Shown here: positions 17,320 through 24,143 of the stretch, one piece after another | How the letters are laid out: each line of letters opens with the position of its first letter | How positions within the stretch are numbered: the first letter of the stretch is position 1 | Origin: UBA1794 sp031552405 | GTDB lineage: Bacteria; Bacteroidota; Bacteroidia; Bacteroidales; Bacteroidaceae | Length of the DNA: 64,000 nucleotides | Reading direction: 5' to 3' | Assembly: GCA_031552405.1 (NCBI GenBank) | Contig: JAVBMN010000008.1 | Coordinates: forward strand, 33,331 to 97,330 | The notes under the pieces: model-generated | What the model saw: the letters and a program-made list of their open reading frames with translations, nothing else | Told to the model about the DNA's origin: nothing | Databases searched by the model: none | Translations under genes and position numbers: made by a program

Positions 17320-19296
17320 ATGCGTAAAGCAATGATACTGTTTCTTACAGGATTGTTGCTATGCGGTATTTCTTCGTGCAGGAACTACCTGAAGCTGGCG
17401 GAAGAAAGCTACAAACTTGGAGAATACTACGATGCTTCCAAGTATTACAAGCGAGCCTATTCACAGACTCCCGCCAAGGAAAGAGACCAACGGGGGAAGC
17501 TGGCCTTTAAAATGGGCGAGTGCTACCGGTTTATTAATGCACCGGCCAATGCACAGGGCGCATACATGAATGCAGTACGCTATAAGTACCCCGACAGCAT
17601 CACCTACTTCCGCCTGGGAGAGGTACAGCTTAAAATGGGCGATTACAAGGGAGCAGAGAAGAGTTTTCAGACCTATCTGGAGTATGCCCCCAACCATGTA
17701 TTGGCACAAAACGGACTTAAGTCTGCGCAAACCGCCCCCCAGCTCAAGAAAGCCCTCCCACGCTTCGTGGTAAAGCGCTTCGACCTGTTCAATTCCCGCC
17801 GCTCTGAATATTGCCCCTCTTACAATCGCAGTGACAGCGACCGTGTGTACTTTACCTCTACCCGCGACCAGGCAAAAGGGGAGAACCTCAACGGAATCAC
17901 CGGCATGAAGAGTGCCGATATTTTTATGGCCAAGCGCAATGAGCGTAAGCAGTGGATGCAACCGGAAGTCATTGAGTCCGACCTCAACTCGGAATACGAA
18001 GATGGCGCATGCAGCTTCTCTTCGGATGGCAACACAATGTACTTCACCCGATGCCGCGAGTCGAACAGCGGTCCGGTATACGCCGAGATCTATTCCTCCT
18101 CACGCAGCGGGGCCAACTGGTCGGCGGCAAAATACTGCAAAATCATTAATGACAGTCTTTCCTCCGTAGCACATCCCGCCGTATCGCCGGATGGATACTG
18201 GCTTTATTTCACATCCGACATGCCCGGCGGGGTGGGTGGAAAGGATATCTGGCGTTGCCCCATCCTTGACGGAGAATTTGGGGCGGTGGAGAATCTGGGG
18301 CCCGATATTAACACACCCGGCGACGAGATGTTTCCCTTCCTGCGGGAAGACGGCACCCTGTACTTCGCCTCCAACGGATGGCCGGGTATGGGCGGGCTCG
18401 ATATTTTCCAGGCCGAGATGGATACCGTGACCAGTCGGTGGAAGATACAAAACCTAGGATATCCGTTAAATTCTCAGGCGGATGACTTCGGTATCACCTT
18501 TGAGCCGGAGCACAACCGGGGATTCTTCTCCTCGAACCGGACCGACATGCGCGGATGGGATCATATTTACGAGTTTATCGGCGAAGAGCTGGACTACCTG
18601 CTCACCGGATGGGTATACGACAGGGAGGGCGACCCCCTGCCCGAGGCTACCGTAAACATCGTGGGAGAAGATGGTACCAACCTGAAGCTCAGCGTGAATG
18701 GCGACGGGTACTTCACCCAGAAGCTGGCCCGTAATACCAACTACGTCATGATGGCCAATTGCCGCGGATACCTCAACACCAAGCAAGAGCTGCTTACCGA
18801 CACCCTGGTAGAGAAGCTCGTATACGAAGCTGAGTTCCCGATGGCCTCCATTTCCAGGCCTGTATTGATTGACAATATCTTCTATGAGTTCGACAAGGCC
18901 ACGCTGACACCTGCCTCTTCCGAGGCATTGGATAAGCTCATCAAGCTGTTGAACGACAACCCGCATGTAACCATAGAGCTTGGTGCGCACTGCGATTATT
19001 TCGGAAAGGACGATTACAACGAACGCCTCTCCCAGCGGCGCGCCGAGTCGGTAGTGAACTACCTGATACAGGGCGGCATCGCCAAAGACCGCCTGACCGC
19101 CCACGGTTATGGCGAAACCACTCCTAAAGTAGTTACCAAACGCATTGCCCAGCAACGCCCCTTCCTCAAAGAAGGCAATGCGCTGACAGAAACATTTATC
19201 AAAACCCTCACGCCCGAACAGCAAGAGGTATGCAACGCCATGAACCGCCGCACGGAGTTCAAGGTAATACGTACTACCTATGGGCTTTACAAATAA
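17320..19296 (+). CDS. PorE-like OmpA-family lipoprotein (TPR, beta-propeller, CRD, OmpA)
   Basis: Predicted outer-membrane lipoprotein that grips peptidoglycan. I prefer the ATG at 17320 over 17287 because it opens a clean lipoprotein signal, MRKAMILFLTGLLLCGISSC, with the lipidated Cys at residue 20. Domains: TPR repeats about 25-140 (LAEESYKLGEYYDASKYYKRA, YFRLGEVQLKMGDYKGAEKSF); PD40/WD40-type propeller about 150-420 with repeated DG..YF..S motifs; a carboxypeptidase-regulatory-like domain about 430-500 (LTGWVYDREGDPLPEATVNI); and OmpA C-terminal domain about 530-658 with NERLSQRRAESVVNYL. This order is that of PorE of the Porphyromonas type IX secretion system. Similar proteins also occur in genomes without that system, so the role is open. 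Confidence 0.8.
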   Translation: MRKAMILFLTGLLLCGISSCRNYLKLAEESYKLGEYYDASKYYKRAYSQTPAKERDQRGKLAFKMGECYRFINAPANAQGAYMNAVRYKYPDSITYFRLGEVQLKMGDYKGAEKSFQTYLEYAPNHVLAQNGLKSAQTAPQLKKALPRFVVKRFDLFNSRRSEYCPSYNRSDSDRVYFTSTRDQAKGENLNGITGMKSADIFMAKRNERKQWMQPEVIESDLNSEYEDGACSFSSDGNTMYFTRCRESNSGPVYAEIYSSSRSGANWSAAKYCKIINDSLSSVAHPAVSPDGYWLYFTSDMPGGVGGKDIWRCPILDGEFGAVENLGPDINTPGDEMFPFLREDGTLYFASNGWPGMGGLDIFQAEMDTVTSRWKIQNLGYPLNSQADDFGITFEPEHNRGFFSSNRTDMRGWDHIYEFIGEELDYLLTGWVYDREGDPLPEATVNIVGEDGTNLKLSVNGDGYFTQKLARNTNYVMMANCRGYLNTKQELLTDTLVEKLVYEAEFPMASISRPVLIDNIFYEFDKATLTPASSEALDKLIKLLNDNPHVTIELGAHCDYFGKDDYNERLSQRRAESVVNYLIQGGIAKDRLTAHGYGETTPKVVTKRIAQQRPFLKEGNALTETFIKTLTPEQQEVCNAMNRRTEFKVIRTTYGLYK

Positions 19297-19311
19297 TAAT
19301 CAAGGTGATAA

Positions 19312-19353
19312 AAACCGGAGCGCACGAGTCTGAGAATTGGTGCGCTCCGGTTT
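19312..19353 (+). terminator. Hairpin after the PorE-like gene
   Basis: A 14-bp perfect stem, AAACCGGAGCGCAC (19312-19325) with GTGCGCTCCGGTTT (19340-19353), 16 bp after the stop codon. The arms include the first two octamers of the phased array. Confidence 0.7.
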
Positions 19354-19480
19354 CATAATTGGTGGGCATCAGCTGGCCAACTCGTGCGCACCAGTTCTTC
19401 AAGACGCAGGCCTGCGCTGAGACAATCTCAGGCCTGAGACTATTGAATTTCAGGCCTGAGTTTACTTCAACGCAGGCCTG
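19318..19480. repeat. Phased array of eight palindromic octamers
   Basis: Palindromic or near-palindromic octamers start at 19318 (GAGCGCAC), 19340 (GTGCGCTC), 19362 (GTGGGCAT), 19384 (GTGCGCAC), then four exact CAGGCCTG at 19407, 19429, 19451 and 19473. Steps are 22, 22, 22, 23, 22, 22 and 22 bp. The array lies between convergent genes. Related arrays occur at 993-1170 (reverse order) and 49333-49470. Confidence 0.85.
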
Positions 19481-19549
19481 TATTTTTGGAGTCGGCACTG
19501 CAGATATATCCTCTTCAAGGAGTTTGATTGTAGACTATTCACTCTATTC

Positions 19550-19640
19550 ACACCACTCTGAAAGCCTCTTCCACAAAAGGATTGCGGGTGAAGGGTACCT
19601 GTGAAGGGTGTGAAGGGCAGGCTTCACTTACGTTCAAGAG
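19550..19640. repeat. Dispersed intergenic repeat, copy 1
   Basis: A segment containing TCACACC, GGATTGCGGGTGAAGGG and GTGAAGGGTGTGAAGGGC, ending in TTCACTTAC inside the 3' end of dihydrofolate reductase. A close copy lies at 49550-49645 beside the next phased array, again at the 3' end of a minus-strand gene. Confidence 0.7.
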
Positions 19641-20121
19641 TCAAAAATTCATACGGATACTGGTGCTTCTCATCAGCAGGATGTGCCTCACAGGCAAGGA
19701 CGTTCCAGTCCTTCTCATCCAGTGCCGGGAAGAATACAGTGGCCTGTGCATGGTGATGCGCCACACGTGTCAGGTAAATGCGATTGCATAAGGGAAGCGC
19801 CTGTGCATATACCGATCCACCGCCAATAATGAAGAGTTCCTCCTCATCCCGGCAGGCCGCAACGGCATCCTGAAGAGAAAGGAAATGTTCCGCACCGGAA
19901 AACGACAACTCCGTGTGCGAAGAGAGTACGATATTACGGCGGTTGGGCAGGGCACCCTTGGGCAGAGATTCAAACGTTTTACGTCCCATGAGGATGGTAT
20001 GCCCCGTGGTAAGTTCCTTAAAATGACGCATATCTGCCGGAAGCCGATACAACAAATCATTATCGCGCCCGATGGCCCAATTCGCCGATGCGGCCACGAT
20101 CAGTGAGATACGACAGCTCAT
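19624..20121 (-). CDS. folA: Dihydrofolate reductase
   Basis: Reduces dihydrofolate to tetrahydrofolate with NADPH in the cytoplasm, recycling the cofactor used by thymidylate synthase (thyA lies separately at 40393). The 165-residue length is normal. Diagnostic features are ISLIVAASANWAIGRDNDLLYRLPADMRHF near the N-terminus, with the substrate-binding acidic residue region, GHTILMGRKTFESLPKG, and IIGGGSVYAQALPLCNRIYLT for NADPH binding. Its ATG overlaps the stop of the upstream Lrp-type regulator (ATGA), so the two genes are translationally coupled and share a promoter. Confidence 0.95.
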   Translation of the reverse strand: MSCRISLIVAASANWAIGRDNDLLYRLPADMRHFKELTTGHTILMGRKTFESLPKGALPNRRNIVLSSHTELSFSGAEHFLSLQDAVAACRDEEELFIIGGGSVYAQALPLCNRIYLTRVAHHHAQATVFFPALDEKDWNVLACEAHPADEKHQYPYEFLTLERK

Positions 20122-20618
20122 TCCTCCGGTTCCTTCTTACCCTCTGCCGGCTCATTGGTGCCGGGGATAGGCATCTGTCGGTTCATCGCCTCATGGAACG
20201 AAATGATGGTTTCCGTACGTGAAAGGCCCAAAGGCTGCAATTTATCATGAATGATGCTCAGCATGTGGGCGTTATTACGGGCATATATTTTAATGAACAT
20301 GTCATACTTACCGGTAGTATAATGACATTCCACCACCTCAGGGATCCTCTCCAAAGCAGCCATTACATTCTCAAACGACTCGGGATTCTTGAGGAAAAGT
20401 CCGATGTATGCACATGTTTCATAGCCTATCCGGTCGGGAGCTATGATGTATTGCGACCCCTTTAACACCCCCATTGCCGTAAGCTTCTGGATACGCTGAT
20501 GAATAGCGGCACCGGAAACATTACAGGCACGTGCCACCTCCAGAAAAGGCACACGGGCATCTTTCACTATCATCTTGAGGATTTGTTCATCCAGTCTGTC
20601 CAATTGTTGCTGTCCCAT
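20118..20618 (-). CDS. Lrp/AsnC family transcriptional regulator
   Basis: A 166-residue DNA-binding regulator of the feast/famine family. The N-terminal helix-turn-helix is LDEQILKMIVKDARVPFLEVARACNVSGAAIHQRIQKL; the C-terminal ligand-binding domain includes GLFLKNPESFENVMAALERIPEVVECHYTTGKYDMFIKI. I choose the ATG at 20618 rather than 20636, because the -7 promoter box (20634-20641) overlaps the earlier ATG. The transcript would then have a leader of only about 10 bases. The gene overlaps dihydrofolate reductase by 4 bp, an unusual partnership. Family members often bind amino acids; the effector here is unknown. Confidence 0.9.
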   Translation of the reverse strand: MGQQQLDRLDEQILKMIVKDARVPFLEVARACNVSGAAIHQRIQKLTAMGVLKGSQYIIAPDRIGYETCAYIGLFLKNPESFENVMAALERIPEVVECHYTTGKYDMFIKIYARNNAHMLSIIHDKLQPLGLSRTETIISFHEAMNRQMPIPGTNEPAEGKKEPEE

Positions 20619-20633
20619 CGTACTGTTTTTTTG

Positions 20634-20641
20634 CAAATATA
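20634..20641 (-). promoter_or_regulatory. Promoter -7 box for the Lrp-folA operon
   Basis: TATATTTG on the minus strand. It lies so close to the coding region that it decides the start codon of the regulator (20618). Confidence 0.6.
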
Positions 20642-20685
20642 CTGCAAATAATTAGGAATTGATAGTTTTACAATGCAAAATAGAT

Positions 20686-20693
20686 TACTTTTG
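20686..20693 (+). promoter_or_regulatory. Promoter -7 box for the M64 peptidase
   Basis: TACTTTTG on the plus strand, about 30 bases before the start codon at 20723. It is divergent to the Lrp promoter, leaving about 45 bp between the two boxes. Confidence 0.55.
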
Positions 20694-20722
20694 CGAGTTC
20701 TATACCCTATATCAATAAAGAA

Positions 20723-21964
20723 ATGAAACAGCTTTTATCACTTCTCCTTGTGCTGCTGTCAGTAAGCATGCATGCACAATCAATTGAGTTTGACACCTAT
20801 TTTGCAGATCAAACCTTACGTTTGGACTATCAATTTTCGGGCACCCGAGCCAGGCAACGCGTCTTTCTGGATGAAAAATACCGTCTGCCGGGATGGGCCG
20901 GCCGGAAAAGCCATCTGGAAGAACTACCCATAGACGGGAATTGCCAACTTATCGTGAGAGACCTTGCCAGCAATACCATAATTTACAAGCTCTCATTCAG
21001 CACCCTGTTCAGCGAATGGCTGGATACGGAAGAAGCCATCAACGTGCCCCGCAGCTTTCCCAATACCTTCCTGATCCCTTTGCCGAAAGAAAAAGTAAAC
21101 ATTACCATCTCTTTCCGCAACAAGAAAGGCGATTATATCGAAAAAATCTCCCATCCGCTGGATCCGAAAGACATCCTGATCCGCCCTCTGGGAGAGCGCA
21201 ACATCACCCCGCATGAGGTGATCCTGAAGAGTGGTCCTTCCGACCGTTGCGTAGACATCGCCTTTCTGGCCGAAGGATATCGCGAGGAAGACATGGATAT
21301 CTTTATCAAGGATGTAAAGTTTGCCTGTGATGCGTTGTTCAGCCACGAACCCTTCACCTCTATGAAGGATCGTTTCAACGTGGTAGCCGTGAAGACAGTT
21401 TCCCAAGACAGCGGAGTCAGCATTCCCCGCAACAATGATTGGAAAACCACTCGTTTCAACGCTCATTTTGACACATTCTACTCCAACCGCTACCTCACCA
21501 GTAACGCTATCTTCGAAGTAAATGATGCATTGGCTGGTATCCCCTATGAACAAATCATTATACTGGGTAACAGCAATATCTATGGTGGCGGCGGGGTATA
21601 CAACTCCTTCACCATTGCCGATGCCCACAACGACAGGTCGTGGCCGGTTATCGTGCACGAGTTCGGACATACCTTCGGAGGCCTGGGCGACGAATATTTC
21701 TACGACAACGACCTCATGAGCGGCAGCTATCCGCTGGATGTAGAGCCTTGGGAACCAAACATCACCACCAAGGTAAACTTCGCCGCCAAGTGGCAGGATA
21801 TGTATAATAAGAAAGAAGCAGAACTGCACGAAGGCGGCGGTTATACCTCGAAAGGCATCTGGCGACCGATGGAAGACTGCCGCATGCGTACCAATGAGTG
21901 CAAGGTGTTCTGTCCCGTATGCCAGCGGGCGCTCACACGCGTCATCGACTTCTATACACGCTAA
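20723..21964 (+). CDS. Secreted M64-family metallopeptidase
   Basis: A 413-residue exported zinc protease of the M64 (IgA peptidase) family. Signal peptide about 1-19 (MKQLLSLLLVLLSVSMHAQ). An N-terminal beta-rich M64 domain runs to about residue 165. The catalytic domain follows with CVDIAFLAEGYREEDMDIF and the zinc site HEFGHTFGGLGDEY near residue 312, where the two His and a downstream Asp are the expected ligands and Glu the catalytic base. The C-terminal block CRMRTNECKVFCPVCQRAL is typical of Bacteroides members. The natural substrate is unknown; IgA cleavage should not be assumed. It stands alone, ending before a hairpin. Confidence 0.9.
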   Translation: MKQLLSLLLVLLSVSMHAQSIEFDTYFADQTLRLDYQFSGTRARQRVFLDEKYRLPGWAGRKSHLEELPIDGNCQLIVRDLASNTIIYKLSFSTLFSEWLDTEEAINVPRSFPNTFLIPLPKEKVNITISFRNKKGDYIEKISHPLDPKDILIRPLGERNITPHEVILKSGPSDRCVDIAFLAEGYREEDMDIFIKDVKFACDALFSHEPFTSMKDRFNVVAVKTVSQDSGVSIPRNNDWKTTRFNAHFDTFYSNRYLTSNAIFEVNDALAGIPYEQIIILGNSNIYGGGGVYNSFTIADAHNDRSWPVIVHEFGHTFGGLGDEYFYDNDLMSGSYPLDVEPWEPNITTKVNFAAKWQDMYNKKEAELHEGGGYTSKGIWRPMEDCRMRTNECKVFCPVCQRALTRVIDFYTR

Positions 21965-21996
21965 GAGCCATTGAATGACACTCTGTCAGCATATTC

Positions 21997-22029
21997 CCGG
22001 GAAAGCATAACTCTGTCATGCTTTCCCGG
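21997..22029 (+). terminator. Hairpin after the M64 peptidase
   Basis: A 12-bp stem (CCGGGAAAGCAT 21997-22008 with ATGCTTTCCCGG 22018-22029), followed by GAGCTTTT. The T-run is short, so termination may be partial. Confidence 0.65.
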
Positions 22030-22051
22030 AGCTTTTAAGGAGGCAAGGAGT

Positions 22052-22067
22052 TTGGCACAATTCTTGC
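22052..22067 (+). promoter_or_regulatory. Sigma54-type promoter for groESL
   Basis: TTGGCACAATTCTTGC: GG and GC lie 12 bases apart, and the motif matches the RpoN consensus TGGCAC-N5-TTGC fully. It is 56 bases before the groES start. No TAnnTTTG box and no CIRCE-type inverted repeat was seen between the terminator hairpin and groES. Confidence 0.65.
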
Positions 22068-22122
22068 CTTTCGCCTTTTGAAGATACTAAACATATATCA
22101 ATAATATACAAGCTTAATAATC

Positions 22123-22395
22123 ATGAATGTTAAACCGTTAGCGGACCGTGTGCTGATACTTCCGGCACCGGCAGAAGAAAAGACAATCGGTGGAATCATC
22201 ATCCCCGACACTGCCAAAGAGAAACCCCTCAAAGGGGAAGTTGTGGCTGCAGGCCAAGGTACTAAAGATGAAGAGATGATACTGAAAGTGGGCGATACCG
22301 TGCTTTTCGGCAAATATGCCGGTACGGAACTCGATCTGGACGGTACCAAATACCTCATCATGCGCCAGAGCGACGTGCTGGCCGTACTGGGATAA
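22123..22395 (+). CDS. groES: Co-chaperonin GroES
   Basis: The 90-residue lid of the GroEL folding chamber in the cytoplasm. The start MNVKPLADRVLILPAPAEEKTIGGIIIPDTAKEKP includes the mobile loop (GGIIIPDTA) that contacts GroEL, and the chain ends KYLIMRQSDVLAVLG. Length and sequence are normal for the family. It is 38 bp upstream of groEL and clearly co-transcribed with it. The upstream sigma54-like element suggests control by RpoN and an activator, not by the usual heat-shock repressor. Confidence 0.97.
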   Translation: MNVKPLADRVLILPAPAEEKTIGGIIIPDTAKEKPLKGEVVAAGQGTKDEEMILKVGDTVLFGKYAGTELDLDGTKYLIMRQSDVLAVLG

Positions 22396-22433
22396 CTCAC
22401 TTGTAAAACCACATTTTTATAAAGAACAAGAAA

Positions 22434-24071
22434 ATGGCAAAAGAAATCTTATTCAATATTGAAGCCCGCGACAATCTGAAGAAAGGCGTGGACGAACTGG
22501 CGAACGCCGTAAAAGTAACCCTCGGCCCTAAAGGTCGTAACGTGATTATCGAAAAGAAATTCGGTGCTCCTCACATCACCAAGGACGGTGTAACCGTAGC
22601 CAAGGAAGTGGAGCTCTCCGATCCCTTTAAGAATACCGGTGCACAGCTGGTGAAAGAAGTAGCCTCCAAGACCGGTGACGATGCAGGTGATGGTACTACC
22701 ACTGCTACCGTACTGGCTCAGTCTATCGTAGCCGAAGGCCTCAAGAACGTAACTGCTGGTGCCAACCCTATGGACCTGAAGCGCGGTATCGACAAGGCTG
22801 TGGTTGAAGTAGTAAAGAGCATCAAAGCGCAAAGCGAAAAAGTAGGCGACAACTACGACAAGATTGAGCAGGTAGCCCGCGTATCCGCCAACAATGACGA
22901 CATAATCGGTACGCTCATCGCTGACGCTATGCGCAAGGTATCCAAAGACGGTGTAATCACCATCGAAGAGGCCAAAGGCACCGACACTACCATCGAGGTA
23001 GTAGAAGGAATGCAGTTCGACCGCGGTTACCTCTCTCCTTACTTCATCACCGATACGGAAAAGATGGAGTGTGTAATGGAAAACCCCTATATCCTGATCT
23101 ACGACAAGAAGATCTCCAACCTCAAAGATATGCTCCCCATCCTGGAGCCGGCCGTACAAACCGGCCGTCCCTTACTCATCATCGCCGAAGATGTGGATAG
23201 CGAAGCACTTACCACCCTCGTGGTAAACCGCCTGCGTTCACAGCTCAAGATCTGTGCCGTAAAAGCACCCGGATTCGGTGACCGCCGCAAGGAGATGCTG
23301 GAAGACATCGCCGTACTGACCGGAGGTATGGTCATCAGCGAAGAAAAAGGCATTAAGCTGGAACAGGCTACCCTTGAAATGTTGGGTACTGCTGAGAAGG
23401 TAGCGATCTCTAAAGACAACACCACCGTGGTAAACGGCAAGGGTGAATCGGAAAATATCAAAGCCCGCGTAGAGCAGATCAAAGCCCAGATCAAGACTAC
23501 CAAGAGCGATTACGACAAGGAGAAACTACAGGAACGTCTGGCTAAGTTGTCCGGCGGTGTAGCTGTACTCTACGTAGGAGCTGCCTCGGAAGTAGAGATG
23601 AAAGAAAAGAAAGACCGTGTGGACGACGCACTTTGCGCCACCCGCGCTGCCATCGAAGAAGGTATCATCCCCGGTGGTGGTGTAGCGTATATCCGCGCCA
23701 TCGACTCACTGGAAGGCATGACTGGCGACAATAATGACGAGACCACAGGTATCGCCATTGTGAAACGCGCCATCGAAGAACCCCTCCGCCAGATCGTAGA
23801 GAACGCAGGCAAAGAGGGCGCCGTAGTGGTACAGAAGGTACGCGAAGGCAAAGGCGACTTTGGCTATAACGCCCGCACCGATGTATATGAAAATATGCAT
23901 GCCGCCGGAGTGGTAGATCCCGCCAAGGTAGCCCGCGTAGCATTGGAGAACGCTGCTTCTATCGCAGGTATGTTCCTCACCACTGAGTGCGTGATCGTAG
24001 AAAAGAAAGAAGACAAGCCTGAAATGCCTATGGGCGCTCCCGGTATGGGCGGCATGGGTGGCATGATGTAA
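22434..24071 (+). CDS. groEL: Chaperonin GroEL
   Basis: The 545-residue 60-kDa chaperonin subunit that folds proteins with ATP and GroES. Conserved blocks include LGPKGRNVIIEKKFGAP, the nucleotide-binding DAGDGTTTATVLAQSI, the intermediate-domain IPGGGVAYIRAI and FGYNARTDVYENM. The C-terminus ends in a Gly-Met-rich tail, GMGGMGGMM, as in other GroEL proteins. Downstream is a clear terminator, so groES-groEL is a two-gene operon. Confidence 0.98.
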   Translation: MAKEILFNIEARDNLKKGVDELANAVKVTLGPKGRNVIIEKKFGAPHITKDGVTVAKEVELSDPFKNTGAQLVKEVASKTGDDAGDGTTTATVLAQSIVAEGLKNVTAGANPMDLKRGIDKAVVEVVKSIKAQSEKVGDNYDKIEQVARVSANNDDIIGTLIADAMRKVSKDGVITIEEAKGTDTTIEVVEGMQFDRGYLSPYFITDTEKMECVMENPYILIYDKKISNLKDMLPILEPAVQTGRPLLIIAEDVDSEALTTLVVNRLRSQLKICAVKAPGFGDRRKEMLEDIAVLTGGMVISEEKGIKLEQATLEMLGTAEKVAISKDNTTVVNGKGESENIKARVEQIKAQIKTTKSDYDKEKLQERLAKLSGGVAVLYVGAASEVEMKEKKDRVDDALCATRAAIEEGIIPGGGVAYIRAIDSLEGMTGDNNDETTGIAIVKRAIEEPLRQIVENAGKEGAVVVQKVREGKGDFGYNARTDVYENMHAAGVVDPAKVARVALENAASIAGMFLTTECVIVEKKEDKPEMPMGAPGMGGMGGMM

Positions 24072-24091
24072 TACAAAGCTCCTTACCAACA

Positions 24092-24126
24092 AGAAAGAGG
24101 ATGTCCTTTTGGGCATCCTCTTTCTG
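24092..24126 (+). terminator. Terminator of groESL
   Basis: Stem AGAAAGAGGATG (24092-24103) with CATCCTCTTTCT (about 24114-24125) around a short loop. It also lies just after the stop of the minus-strand GH78 gene and may serve both. Confidence 0.8.
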
Positions 24127-24143
24127 TTTATACCTTTTTTTTG

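Noticed and set aside
17051..17332. 93-codon minus-strand frame between the glycosyltransferase and the PorE-like gene
   Set aside because: No recognisable domain, no promoter, and it overlaps the start of the PorE-like gene on the other strand.
22030..22122. CIRCE/HrcA-type operator upstream of groES
   Set aside because: No TTAGCACTC-N9-GAGTGCTAA-like dyad is present; the sigma54-type motif is the only clear element.
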